Both the position numbers and the translations under genes were made by a program. From Trebouxia sp. TZW2008 (taxonomy: Eukaryota > Chlorophyta > Trebouxiophyceae > Trebouxiales > Trebouxiaceae), in the NCBI GenBank assembly GCA_002118135.1, contig BDIU01000148.1:186001-250000 (forward strand): a stretch of DNA of 64,000 bases, written 5' to 3'. Shown here piece by piece: positions 1 through 12,032 of this stretch (its first letter is position 1; each line of letters opens with the position of its first letter). The notes under the pieces are model-generated. The model worked only from the letters and a program-made list of their open reading frames with translations. It was not told the origin of the DNA and ran no database searches.

Positions 1-3000
1 CCCCATCAGTGTCCCCTTCGCTGCCCCTGAAGGCAGAGGGCTACCCCGCACAGAGCGGCGATCCTCTGCTTCACTGTCAGCTCCAGCCTTGTGCCTTGAA
101 GATGATTTGCCTCCCTTGTTGCCAAGAGACACAAAGGTGAGGCCCTTGGGTTGCAGTGGCAGCAGATACTTGGCAGTAGGCGGCTCAGCTGCTTTGCTAG
201 GCATAAAGTAGCCGTCTGGCCGTACAAAGTGGGGCAGTATGTGGGCTGAAACATCTGCCTTTGAGCCTGCAGGCCATACAAGCGTTAAGCCAGATATTCC
301 AGCTGACACATTGCATGTGCATGTGCTGCTGTTTCTGCATTGGACCGTGCACGAAGTAGTAGTATGGCCGCACAGAAATTAGGCCCTTGGGTTACAGTGG
401 CAGCAGGTACTTGGCTGTGGGGGCCTCAGCTGCCTTGCTAGGCATGAAATCGCTGTATGATCATACGAAATGGGGTAGTGTGTGGGCTGACCCATCAGCC
501 TTGTAGCTTGTACATCATGCACAGATTGAACTCATGCATGCCTTGCTGGGCATGAAGTACTTGTCTGGCCTCACAAAGTGAAGCACTGTGTGGGCTGACG
601 CATCAGCCTTGGATCCTGCGTACCATACATGTGTAAACCAAAGTTCTGTATGCCTGCTGAGAAAACGCATGTGTGCAAGCTGCTGTGCTTGTATTGGACG
701 CTGCCTGAGGTACCTGTTGGCTGCATCAAGTAGGGAAATATGTGCTTAGACGCATCAGCCTTTCAGCCTGCACCTCATGTGTGACCTCAACTGAATGCAT
801 GCCACATACAGTAGGCTAATTTGGTCAGTCTGCCATTGCCAATATGCAACCCCTGTTGGATGCCTTTGACAGCAAGGATAGTGACTCAAACAGACTAGTC
901 AATTGACTTATGCCAGCTGTGTCTAGCAAAATGGGCGCTGCTATATCTGCCTTAGCCCATGCATATTTGTTGTTGCTGGTCGTGATCAATGCTGCGAAGC
1001 CAAACGCTGTGAATATGCTGCAGCGTTAGGTGAGCAATGCAGGCTTTACTCATTTGGGAATGGCCAAATTGCATAACATTCATGTGGCAGGCTCATGTAC
1101 AGATGACACTGAAAAAGGACAGTATCTCTGTATCAATTCAGATTCAACAGACGTAATGGGAGCTACATATTGCGTTGTAAACCTTCTGACCTTCTTTGGG
1201 AAGAGGAAGCTTGTGAGAGGATGGTAGCATGCCAGAAGCATACTCTCCCACATGAGGACCAGGGTGACGATTGTGCCGCTTGGCGGCCTGTTGCTGCTGA
1301 TTAGACCAGCTGGCCTGTGAAGCTTGATGAGCCAGTGACAGCATGGCTGAAGTGCTGGAAGCATGCTGCAAAGGTGCACTACTGTCCTGCCTTGAGACCC
1401 CTGCTGATGCTGCCGCCGCCGCTGCTAATGTTGCATGCTGCAATGACGGTGACCCCTCTTGCCTTATGCCCCCTGCAGCTGCTGCGGCTGCTGCATGTTG
1501 CAATGACCCTACACCCTCGTGTCTTATACCCCCTGCCTGCTGCCTGGCTGTATTGCTACCATGACTGCTGCTGATGCCGTGAGGGCTTGTCAGCTGCGAG
1601 ACAGGTGACTGCCTGTCAGGGCTGTGACCGGCCCTGAAGTGATGAGAGTACAGCTGTGCTGGCATGTGACTGAGCCCACTGGCACTCACAGGACTGGCTG
1701 CACCAGAGGCTGCATGGCTGTTGACCCTCGCCAAGTGACCACTATAGTGCTGCTCATCATGAATCCGCTGCTGCTGCATTTGCTGCTGCTGCTGCATTTG
1801 CTGCTGCTGCTGCATTTGCTGCTGCTGCTGCATTTGCTGCTGCTGCTGCATTTGTTGCTGCTGCTGATAATGCTGATGAGATGCAGCATGAGCTGATGAG
1901 TGCCAGTGTGTCCCAGCATCAGACGGCAAACTTGCTGATGGGAATTGCCTTTGGCTGTGGGATGGCGTTTGCCCTTGGGCCTGAGAGGGCACTTGCCCTG
2001 AGCTCTGTGGATGCAGTTGCGCTGAGCCCTGAGTGGGCAGTTGCCCTATGTCCTCAGCAGCAGGGCTGGCAGTGCTAGCAGCATCAATGTCCATCTCTTG
2101 GTGAGCAAGAAGACTGCGGGGAGAGCTTGGCATACTGTCCATCTGCAAGGCACAGCCGCAGTTTGCAAAGCAGACACCCAAGAGCAAGCACAAAGAACAG
2201 GTGCTGTCACATAAGCTTTTGTACCCAACAACTGCATCAACTGCGGGCAGTTGATGCAACAGTATACCTTTTCGTGAGTGATGATCACGCAAATGAGTCA
2301 CAATGCAGAATGAGCAATGCAGAGTGGAACATGCAAAATGAAGCATACACAAGGAAGGATGCAGAAGGCAGGTTGAAGACAGCAGGATGAAGGCTACCTG
2401 CATAGGCTGGGCGTGCGATGCTCCTGAGGGTGGATCCTGCAGAAATGCAGCACTGCTGTGCACATGCTGCAAGGCTGCAATACCAGGGCCGGCAATGACT
2501 GGATCAGTCCGCCTTGAGCTGACTTCACCCATGTCTTGGTCTGCTGCCGCTGCTGCTGCCTGGTGCCGCAAGACTGTCGCGCTACTGTTCTGGCTGCTAG
2601 TGCTGACTGCTGGCGCTGCATGGTGCTTGGCTCTCTGCAGATGTGCAGTGAAAGCGTGTCACACACCCATGCCATGACCAAGACATGCGCAGCAGCTGGG
2701 CGATGCAATACAGCGCACACTGCCTTTGCTGGCCACACCGTGAGGTGCTTGTCAGCTAGCAACTCCAGCCCAGAACAGAAGATAACAGAAATGGTTCTCA
2801 ATCAACATCATTGTGCAAGTAGCTGCATGCAAGCCACAGCATTTGCTACTTGTACAACACTACACTGTTTACAGCAGGCAGAGTCTGACTGCAACACCCC
2901 AATGATTGTACTGGAGTTTACCTGACTGACAGGGGTTTTGACCAGGCGGGGATTGTCTATGGCATGCAAGTAGGGATGTGCCAAGCATGTCTTGGCTGTT

Positions 3001-5749
3001 GCTCTCAGGTGTGGAGGCATCTGAAGCAGAGATCTGCGAGTGCACATGAAAGAAGGTTTTTGCCTTGCTGGGCAAAAGCAGGGTCTGGGCCTGTAGTCAA
3101 CCCCAACTTGGAAACCACTAGGCATGGAGCTGCTCCGCAAATCTGATTGCCCATGCAGTGCTGACAAATGCATGTTAGCAAGGTAAAATGGCCTCAAAAA
3201 TGTGGCAGATCAGTGCTTAATATTATATCGATTCCCCCAAAAGGTGCTTACATTAAGCTGTACATGCAGATCTGTCAGACAGTAACACATGAAACAGCAT
3301 CAAACTGAGTCGCAACCTCAAAAGCACCACTCAAATCAAGAAGATGCATTCACAGCAGCAGCACAAGACATCCAGTCACACCAACTTTGTGCCAGGCTGG
3401 CAACTCACATGAGGAAAGACATGGCTTCAGCGTCAAGGTGATTGGCAAATCTGCGCTCCAGGGTGTCTGGGCGCTGCATGTCTGGGAACTTGAGGCCAGC
3501 AAAGCGCTGGTTGCGCATGAACAGGTCAGTCTGCTGCGCTGTCAGAGGGCCTGCAAGCATGACACAGACCTTGCCTGGACAGCTTCCATGCGCATCCTCT
3601 CTGGACAGGGACATGGCCTGGCACATTTTGCTGAGCAGAGGGGTCCCATCAAAGCCCTCAGCAAAGATCTTCACATCAAGCATGTACAAGCAGGGATCAG
3701 CACAGCTGGTTGCGTATGCATTGCAATCCTAAAGCCTTGCACAAGCAGGAGCAGTGCACTGTTCATGGCCGTCTAGATGATGCACCCTGTTGCAGCATGC
3801 GTGTTGATGTTGGATGCAGTAGTAGCAATGTTTCTGAACGCGCAATATCAGTGCAGACTGTTGACCTCTTGCAGGCTGGCCTTTTAAGTGAGTGAAACAA
3901 GTGCAGCTTGCACAAAGTGAGAACGATTATGCTGAAGCTGACGCACATCAGCACAATTTTCAGAAAAGAGAAGCTGACCTAGCAGCTTCTGTATGACAAA
4001 GAGCTGGTCGATGTCACTATCTCCAGGAAAGAGGGGCTGGCCATCAATAAGCTCCCCCATGATGCAGCCGACTGCCCACATGTCCACCTCCTTGCCATAG
4101 TGACTGCTGCCCAACAACAGCTCAGGTGCCCTGTACCACCTGAGACACCAAGAACATAACAACTTGCAAAGTGGGCAGGGGCACTTCAAGACAGCAGGCA
4201 TGTGCAATCCAATGCCCTTGGTGATTGCTGCCCAGCAAGAGCTCAGGCACTCTATACCACCATTCAGACTTGACTCTCATCAAAGCACACAACAAGCAGG
4301 GGTACTGCAAACACATTGACACAGCTATATTTGCAGGATGTGAAATGCTGTTCAGCAATAGCTTATGCGCTCTGTGTCCCAAATTGTCCAGCACATGCAG
4401 ACCGAAGTTATTGAGGTACAAAGTGCTGCACAGTAACAGTGCATTGTATGCCAGCTGACCGGCAAGGACAGTATAGCTGCTCTGTGGACAGAGCATGACA
4501 GCAGGCATGAACGACAGCATGACACGGTGTTGTGCTTGGCTGGTGCGGCTCAGAAATGCACTGAGCTCAGGCTAATGAGTACCTCGTGGAGACATAATCT
4601 GTGATGGATCCATTGTTTGATGGCAGCTGTCGAGCAAATCCAAAATCACATAGCTTGAGCTGCCCTACGCTTGCATCTCCTGCACACATGTTGACCTGGA
4701 TCTGAAAGTCAAGAAGATATGGCATGCTGCATGCATGACAGAAACTTGGAAGCATAACACCAATTCATGGTATGTTGAGTACAGACATATATGTTGTATA
4801 CATTCGCGTTTGATGTGGTGTGCATGCACACATTGGCCATGTAACGTGCTGTACATGGTAAGTAAATACCTGGGTGCACAGAGGGATTGATCAGCAAATT
4901 CTCAGGCTTGATGTCCCTATGAACAATGTTGTTGTCATGGCACCATGCCACTGCCTTCACAAGCTGGTAGACGTAGTGCTGCACCTGCAGTGAAATCATG
5001 GCAAAAGCTCTATGCAGGCATCAGTTTAGATGGCAAGCTGGTAAGATTGCTTGCAATGCAGCATCATTTTGACTGTGCTACGGTAGCTGCAGACCATCTT
5101 GTGCTGTATTGCTTCTGCAAGCTAATCAGCCTGAGCTAATATTGCTTGTAATTCAGCTTGCAAGTGCTGCATTGGTCTCCGGGCAGATGCTGAAAGGCCT
5201 TACAACAGAGCAAAAAACCAACCCTGGAGCTAAGCTGTCTTCACCTGTGTTGGTGTAAGACAGCTCTGAGCGTCTTCCAAAACCTCCAGCAGATTTTTCT
5301 CTATGTATTCAAACACCAGGTACTGCACAAGTCGGCATTCTCAACGATTTGCAAGAGCTGTGACTCATAGCTCTGAGTGCTGACGAGTCAGCACGGCTTG
5401 AAGACCAAATGACTCTGGCAGGTCTGCTCACCAACTTCTGCTTCCGTCTGAAAGCTTCAAGCAGAGTCACAATGTTGTCATGTCGTAAGCTGCGCAGCAT
5501 TTTGACCTCCCGCAGAGTGGTTTTGCGCACCACTTCGTCGTCTGCACTCAGCCACCCGAGGTGTCTTCCAATGACTGGCTCTCAACAGGCAGTAAATACA
5601 GGCATACAGGTGCTGTGCTGCTTCAGCTCACCGTCGCTTTCTTTGAACTTCTTGACAGCAACAACTCCACCAGTCTCTTTGTTACGGCATTTCAGCACAA
5701 CGCCATAAGCTCCTTCACCGACGACCTCCATTACTTCATACTTGTTCAT
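1..5749 (-). CDS. CDKL-family (CMGC) protein kinase, 3' end outside the window
   Basis: Serine/threonine kinase of the cyclin-dependent-kinase-like family. The start [18 protein letters not shown] is the ATG at 5749-5747. Exons read as 5749-5632 (glycine loop, AVKK lysine), 5541-5432, 5322-5245 ([16 protein letters not shown]), 4984-4870 (HRDIKPEN catalytic loop), 4679-4583 (DFG, then a TDY activation motif), 4139 to about 3977 ([22 protein letters not shown]), about 3552-3400 and about 3036-2932 (end of the C-lobe, [14 protein letters not shown]). A long low-complexity tail follows, about 2640-1200, rich in Q, S and A with a (QQQQQM)n run. An open exon at about 270-1 ([18 protein letters not shown]) continues off the left edge. 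In this family TDY/TEY kinases often regulate cilium length; that role here is only inference. One residue of the usual 'MDP' in the last kinase segment reads MPP. Echo copies of two exons lie in its introns. Confidence 0.85.
375..780 (-). repeat. Decayed tandem copies of the kinase terminal exon
   Basis: The exon region at about 147-290 recurs at about 385-520, at about 541-640 and more weakly at about 700-780. Shared landmarks include the block around 'gcccttgggtt(g/a)cagtggcagca' and 'ttgctaggcat(a/g)aa', each followed by 'tgtgggctga'. The copies lie upstream in the transcript sense and no longer keep the open frame. Confidence 0.75.
1775..1880 (-). repeat. Coding (QQQQQM)n tandem repeat, 18-bp unit
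   Basis: About five to six copies of an 18-bp unit. On the minus strand it encodes glutamine runs broken by methionine, in the tail of the CDKL kinase. The repeat keeps the reading frame. Confidence 0.85.
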
Positions 5750-6167
5750 AATGCTGCTAGCAAAGAGCAAAGCTCATTTACTGCGAGGTGCCTGAGATGG
5801 ACGGTGCTGATGCAGCATATTACAGAGAAGGCAATAGCTGCATGTATTGGCGAAAGTAGTTGTTGCTGTGCGAGAAACGTCCGCTTTCACCGCAAGCAGT
5901 AGGTCCTGCAGCCAAATGTACAACAACAAGATGCAGCGCAAAATGATGCGCGCGGTGCACCGATTCGGTCCAGGTCAAATTTTCAAGGCTACTCAAAGCT
6001 TAGGCTTGTTAGTAAGGCTTACGGTTCGGGTTACGGTGTTTAGTCATAGCGGCAAAACGCTTGCCGCAACCTTGCTTGACGGTCAGTGAAGCGCTCAAGA
6101 CAGGAGCTTGGTCTTGTTCGCAAAGCGCGCGAAGTGCCCTTTATCACGCATCGTGCTCAGTCACGCA
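5750..6167. promoter_or_regulatory. Divergent promoter region, CDKL kinase / sterol methyltransferase
   Basis: A 418-bp gap between two divergent ATGs. It is richer in CpG than the flanking introns. It holds a perfect 7-bp inverted repeat, GCGGCAA (6049-6055) and TTGCCGC (6061-6067), and a near direct repeat around 'cttacggttcgggttacgg' at about 6018-6036. No TATA box is obvious. The promoter role is inferred from position. Confidence 0.5.
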
Positions 6168-8135
6168 ATGGGCCGCATAGAAGAAGTTCAGGACGTCTTG
6201 CAAGATACGTTCGATAGCCTGCTGAGCTATAGCCGTGATCATCAAGGCATCGTCTTGGGAGGAACAGCTGTGGCCCTCATCGGCAGCTTCTTCATTTTCG
6301 GCTCATCGCGGCAATCTAGACACAAGCCGGGCACTCGCGAGCTTGGTGGCGGTACCATCAAAAAGGCTGACATCAAGCGAGAGTATGACGACTATTCCAA
6401 AGCTTATGGAAAGGAAGCCGGAGAAGGCATTTTGGACAGAACCAAAACCACCGAGCTCGTGAACACTTTTTACAACCTCGTGACAGACATCTACGAGTGG
6501 GGCTGGGGCCAGAGCTTTCACTTCTCGCCTCTGCTACCAGGAAAGAACGCAGCTGCCTCAGAGGCTGCGCATGAGGCCAGGCTAGCAGCGCTTTTGCGAC
6601 TACAGCCTGGCTTGAACTGCCTAGATTGTGGCTGCGGGGTCGGTGGACCTATGCGAACGATAGCATCGACATCTGGCGCTAAGGTCACAGGCATCACAAT
6701 CAATGATTACCAAGTTCAGAGGGCAACTTACCATAACAAGCGGGTGAGTTCGCTGCAGGGCCTGCTTGATGCACTTTGGCTATATAACCAATGCCACAAA
6801 TCCACTCTTTCTGTTGTTGCTGCAGCTTGGCCTTGACAGCCTGTGCCAAGCGATTGAGGGGAATTTCTTGAACATGCCCTTCCCTGACAACAAGTTTGAT
6901 GGAGCCTATGCTATTGAAGCCACATGCCATGCTGACAAGGTAAGCCTTCTGGCATCAAGATGCAACCCACCTTTCTGTCTGATCCTAAGTGATCTGACTG
7001 ACATTGGGATTTGTGTACAGTTGCAAGATGTCTACTCAGAAATCTACAGAGTCTTGAAGCCAGGGACATACTTTGCCAGCTATGAATGGGTCTCGACAAA
7101 GGAGTATGACCCCAAGAACAGGGATCATGTCCGCATTATGGATGAGATCAACTATGGCAATGGGTTGCCAGTAAGCTTGCCATGACATTGCTGATTCAGA
7201 ATTGCATTCATGTCAAATGCTTGTGTTACAAATCACTTTGCAAGGATCTTGACTGTCGGCCTGGCAAATGAAGACCTTGACCATACACACTAAGCAAGGG
7301 CTACAATGCATAAGATGATGCAAACAAAGCCATTGACCATCCATGTTGTGCAGGAAATGCGCACTTGGAAGGAAGCAGAGCAAGCTGGCAAAGACAGCGG
7401 ATTTGAGCTGGTGTTGAGCTATGATGTTGCAGTTGCCTCACCTGTATGTGGACCCTGGTAGGGTTTGCCATTGTTCCAACACATACCAGGCTTTGCTCAT
7501 TCAGAAGTCTAGCTTTGAGAGCGCTGCCTGCCTTTTCTGCGTGTGCAAACACTCATCTCTTCATGCATACATGCATGTCGCATGTTATCTGTTAGGCAAC
7601 TTTTCAACATTTAGTGCTTGAGAACCGATCATGTTTTGCGTGGCTATGTGGTTTGCGCGACTGGTTGAGTTACCACGACATACCTGCTTACAAGTACTGA
7701 CACTGTCCTGTGCCGCAGGTACCAGAGGTTGGCCAAGATCCCAATCAGCTTCAACAGGGCGCTGGTGAACTTCATGTCAGCTCTCAGACTATGCCCCAAA
7801 GGCGTCAAGGACGTCCACGACATGCTGGTATGCTGCAGCATACATCTCAACTGATTGCATAGTCAGCATGGCAGCAGCTCTGGTGATGTGCAATTGAAGC
7901 AGAAAGTTGAGAGCACAACCTGACTGCGGACATTAGCATGTACAAGTGCTGGCTCATGGCCCAGCATCCCATACAAGTTTACAGTACACTGCAGTGCTTG
8001 ATAGCTGCTCACATCATTTGCTGGGTGCAGATTAATGTAGCCACAAGCCTGTGTGCTGGTGGACAAACTGGAATTTTTACACCAATGCATTTGCTGGTGT
8101 TCTACAAGCCAGAGGCAAATGGAAAGAAGCAGTGA
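6168..8135 (+). CDS. SMT1: Sterol 24-C-methyltransferase, ER-anchored
   Basis: Transfers a methyl group from S-adenosylmethionine to C-24 of the sterol side chain in phytosterol/ergosterol-type synthesis at the ER membrane. Six exons join in frame: 6168-6743, 6826-6939, 7021-7170, 7354-7457, 7719-7827 and 8031-8135, giving 385 aa, close to the family length. A hydrophobic anchor sits at about residues 28-46 (GIVLGGTAVALIGSFFIFG). Family landmarks are YEWGWGQSFHFSP (sterol region), LDCGCGVGGP (SAM motif I), IEATCHA and YEWVST, with a C-terminal GIFTPMHLLVFYKP. The start is the first ATG of the open frame; upstream codons lack an ATG. It is head-to-head with the kinase gene. All splice sites are GT-AG. 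No exon echoes were seen here. Confidence 0.95.
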
Positions 8136-9048
8136 CCAGAAATGCCATGCAAGACGCAACTGCGCTACCAGAATCAGTGCAGGATCTGAGTTGTGTACTA
8201 CTGAGAGAAGAGTGTTGTGTCGTGTTCTTGTGCATTGAGTTGCATACCCCTTTGCTATTTGACTGGCTCAATAACTTGAACTCACACTCAGTCCTGACTT
8301 CTGTGGCATGCTGACACACAGCATGCTGATGCCCTGACAAAATCGTTATGTTAATAGCAGAGTTGGGGTGAAGTGCAACGATGTTTGTGTCGCAGTGTGA
8401 GGAATTAGCACCTCGCCATCTAGCTAGCAATGCTTTTATCCCATACTACGCTCTGTAACAGTTTGCCTCTAGCACAAGGACGAATGTGCCAGGGCAGCAT
8501 GTCAATACTTGCTCGACACTGTCTGGCCATTTACTTGCTGATCCGGAAGCAGATTTCCAAGACGGCACTGAAGAGCAGACTGACGAGCAAGCTGCCGGAA
8601 ATCGCCGAGAATCGTCTGGTCATTTGCCAAATGAGCAAGTTGTGCACAATGACCGGTGGTTCGGTTGTGCTGGCACACATGCAGCACCATAATGATTGTT
8701 ACCCCTTGCGCTGTTGGCCAACAGGGACTCACCAAAACATAGCATTAATTGGGCATGTGCAACAACGGCTGTTGAGCTGTACGTATGCAGTTGACCAATC
8801 ATTGCGCCCTGAACTGGCACACTTGAATACGTCATAGGCATTGCTCCACTCACCAGACACAACTCCACTCACCAGACAAAACATTGCATGTCTTGCATTG
8901 CAACAGCTCAGGTGCAGGTCTGAACGGGACACACAACATTTCGCATACGCCAGTTCAACATGTACAGCTCAGGTGTAGGTCGGAAGGGGATGAACAGAAG
9001 TCTTTGTCAGCAAAAGCCTCGCCCAATTGATGCTTTTGTCCTCTGCAG
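8136..9048. other. Mostly unassigned; possible upstream exons of a small gene
   Basis: Follows the SMT stop. An open, fairly CpG-rich stretch at about 8470-8660 on the plus strand after an acceptor-like 'ctagcacaag' may be an exon of the orphan gene ending at 9152, but the frame could not be settled. Nothing else is recognisable. Confidence 0.3.
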
Positions 9049-9152
9049 ATGTTGACCTAGCACAGTACGTGCAATCCTGCAAACATGACAAGCCGTCCCT
9101 CAAACTGCAGCTGCAAGAAACTCTTAACACTCTGAAGGGCTTTATACAGTAG
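9049..9152 (+). CDS. Orphan terminal exon, unknown protein
   Basis: After a good acceptor (ctctgcag, ending 9048) an open frame reads DVDLAQYVQSCKHDKPSLKL followed by QLQETLNTLKGFIQ and a TAG stop. It looks like the amphipathic last exon of a real protein rather than noise. Its 5' exons are probably within 8430-8700 but could not be joined with confidence. No family recognised. Confidence 0.35.
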
Positions 9153-9251
9153 ACTCCAAAAGAAGTAAGCACACAGCCAGATCAGCACAGTACATAAGGG
9201 CAACAATCAGCATAGCTGGTGTCACATATAGGTGTCTGAAACATTGCTGGA

Positions 9252-12032
9252 TCAATGCAACAGGCAGGAATTTGATTTCAGGACGACCAGATACCTGAGG
9301 CGCTTCTGGCGCTCAAAGGCACTGAGCTGCTCTTCTTCTGACCCTGGCTCTGGCCGAAGCACTGCTGCCTGCCTTTTGCGCACCTCAGCTTGCAGCTCCT
9401 GCAATCCACGTCATGTGGATTCGTCAATTCATGTGCAGTTGCACAGCTCAACAATCTTATGCAGTTGCTTTGCAATCTGAAAAGTTCAATCATGCTGCTG
9501 AGATGCCATGTCAGCCCGGGAATAAGTCTCTGCGTTGCATTGCTTCAGCAACATGCGTTCAGTGGCAGTCGCAACAAGCTCTTGCAGGGACTCTTTGCAT
9601 GGAAACAAGGGTGGATACAGCTGAACAGTTGCCCCAATCGCAGCGCCAGCCTTCCTGTAAAGGTTGTCAGCAATATGACTAGGCACACACCTGAGTGCTC
9701 ATATTAGCTAGTTTGTGATCCTGCTGTTCATCCTCAAATGTGGGCTTGCTTGTTGGATGTTTCCGTTTCCGTGAGGAGGGATGCTGTTCCTCCCACTCCT
9801 CCCACCAGGCTGCTGCTGGACCTGTCTCACCGTCTGAAGCAGCCCTACACAGCAAAAGCGCTTGGGTGTCATGATACATGTGTGCTGCCGAGGGGCTGAT
9901 GTAGTGCCAATTGTGCTGCATTCAGCATTTACAACTACACTTCCTTGAGAAGGGTGCCATTGCCCCACTTCTCCCATCAGGCTGCTACGGCGCCTACCTC
10001 ACTGTCTGAAGCAAGCCTACACAGCACAAGCACTCCAGGGCTGATTGTGCAGAGCAATACACTTGTGCTGTCAAAGGCCTGATGTAGGGTCTTTGCTGCA
10101 TTGCATCAGCTGCATTTGCGTTTCCAGAAAAGGGGTGCTGCGCCTACGGCTCCTCCCCTAGGCTGCTGCTGGACCTGCCTCACAGGCTGAAGCATTCCTA
10201 CACAGCACAAGCACTCGAGGGCTGATTGTACAGAGCAATACACTTGTGCTGTCAATGGCCTGATGTAGGGCCTGTGCTGTCGCATTGGATCAGCTGCATC
10301 TGTGCTTTGTTAACAAGGGGTGCTGCGCCTACCGCTCCTCCCCTAGGCTGCTGCTGGACCTGCCTCACAGGCTGAAGCATTCCTACACAGCACAAGCACT
10401 TGAGGGCTGACTGTACAGAGCAATACATGTGTGCTGCCGAGGGCCTAACGTAGGAGTTGTGCTGCATTGTATCAGCTGCTTTTGCGTTTCCTTAAGAAGG
10501 GGTGCTGCTCCTGCTGCTCCTCCCACCAAGCTGCTGCTGGACCTGCTTTGCTGTCTGAAACAGCCCTGCATAGCAAATGTGCTTTGGGGCTCAAAAGTAG
10601 GCTTGCATTTAGGATGTTTCTGTACGGGTGCTGCTTCTCAAACTCCTCCCACCAAGCTGCGGCTGGTCCTGCTTTGCTGTGCGGAATAGTCCTGTGCAGC
10701 ACAAGCGCTTGTGGCGCATTGCGCTGGCTGCATGTGCCGTCACAAAGGCAGAGCAGCCTCGACCATCACAAGATGGCCTGCCCTCTTACAATGCTGCATT
10801 ATGGTCGCAATGCTATGCTGGCACAATGCAACACTGCAGACACTGCTTCTGCAGTGACATTGGCGGGGCAGCCAACTTGCAGTATTCATGTAGCAGAAGG
10901 ACCCTGTGCCCAGTAGGTGCCGAAGGACTCACTCTGTGTTTGTTGCAGTAGAAAGGACATGAGCAACTGCCTTGCCAAGCAGCTTGAAAGCTTCTTCAGC
11001 ACCCTCAAGATGACACTTGTCAGGATGTGTCTGCGCTGCAAGCTTTCTGTACTGCCGCTTGACAACAGCTTCTGGTGCATGTCCAGCGACACCCAGCACC
11101 TGGCATCATTACACCATAAATGCTTGTGTTTGAGAGGATTTTCAACCCCAAAAAATCGCACAGGGCTGGCAGAGGTTTGTAGGGCAGCTCGCGTAATAGG
11201 CTTGCAATGCAGTCTTCACCTTGGTCAGTCCCAAATCAGGGCCAACGTCATTGACTTTGCATACAAACAAATTTGTTTTAATTGACATTAGCAGCGCCAT
11301 TGCAAGACAATTTCAATAGGTAGTCACGAGTAGGTTTTGGAGCCAAACAAGCGCAAGCGTGTCATAAAGACAGAATGCTTGGGTAAATCATGAGCAATGA
11401 TTGTGGCTTGCTATGACACAGGCATCTGCTGACCTTGTGCCATGCTTGAACAGCGCTGTGCTTATAAATTCTGCACATTGTGGCCAGTGCCTCAGCTTCC
11501 TGATGGCTGCTGTCCCCTTCAGCTTGGCTCAGCGTGTGCAAGGTCACCAAGCACATGTCATACTTCTTCTGCTGGAAATGCTGATGTGCTGCATGCAGCA
11601 TGGGGTTGGTGCTGGTTTGCTGCTCCTCTTCCTGCCTGGCAACAGAAAGCTATGAGGTCTCGGGTTTGCATGCTGCTGTTGTTGTCTTGGTTGTAGCCAG
11701 CAGCTATGCTAGCTGAAGGTACAGTAACCTCTTGATATAAAGACACTCAACATCAGGACATTCTCAATGTAAGGACAGTGCAACTGGGACCAAGCAATGC
11801 ATCCTGACTACAGTGGTACTTCTGAGAAAGGACCATTCAATGTAAGGAGTGGTTCCTTGGTAACCAATGCAGTCATTATAACGAGAAGTTACTGTAAAGA
11901 CTTGATTCCTTGGTGCAAAGCTAGGCTGGCCATGACTGCCACGCACCTCGCCTGTAGCTTGGGATCTTCATGACCCTCGTGGACAGAGGTGTCAGAGTCT
12001 GCAGAGCTGGCGGCAATTGGTGAAGCAGACAT
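9252..12032 (-). CDS. J-domain (DnaJ-like) protein
   Basis: Hsp40-type co-chaperone that would stimulate an Hsp70. Exon 1 is 12032-11947 (MSASPIAASSADSDTSVHEG). Exon 2 is 11635-11434, a helical segment with MLHAAHQHFQQKKYDMCL. Exon 3 is 11099-10933 and carries the J domain: VLGVAGHAPEAVVKRQYRKL, then an intact HPD in AAQTHPDKC and EEAFKLLGKAV. The helical N-terminus before a late J domain recalls plant J-proteins of the DUF3444 type, but that domain is not seen. Later exons carry GPAAAWWEEWEEQHP, then QLYPPLFPCKESLQELVATA, then LQAEVRKRQAAVLRPEPGSE; the stop is at 9252-9254. The W-W-E-E exon is present in about six tandem copies, so the exact splicing in the middle is unresolved. Intron 1 contains a MITE. 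Confidence 0.75.
9805..10712 (-). repeat. Six tandem copies of a J-protein exon
   Basis: Landmark starts fall near 9805, 9975, 10157, 10344, 10526 and 10651, spaced 125 to 187 bp. Each shares 'gctgctgctggacctg' or a close variant, followed by a block like 'cagcacaagc'. On the minus strand, copies near 9805, 10526 and 10651 remain open as GPAAAWWEE variants. Confidence 0.85.
11722..11894. mobile_element. 173-bp MITE, Tc1/mariner/pogo-like, TA target site
   Basis: Terminal inverted repeats of 23 bp: 11722-11744 begins CAGTAACCTCTTGATATAAA. The complement of 11872-11894 begins CAGTAACTTCTCGTTATAAT. There are four mismatches over 23 bp. A TA dinucleotide flanks each end (11720-11721 and 11895-11896). 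There is no coding capacity. It lies in intron 1 of the J-protein gene. Confidence 0.85.

Noticed and set aside
1144..2571. A 475-codon minus-strand open frame as one uninterrupted gene
   Set aside because: Its middle (about 2370-2140) is Cys/Leu-rich non-coding-like sequence flanked by splice-like signals. It is better read as two exons of the kinase tail with an intron open by chance.
6001..6045. Telomere-like repeats (ttacggttcgggttacggtgtttag)
   Set aside because: Only two irregular units and not the algal TTTAGGG pattern.
6108..6167. Upstream extension of the SMT frame as the N-terminus
   Set aside because: The frame there opens with TTG; the first ATG is 6168 and gives the family-like N-terminal anchor.
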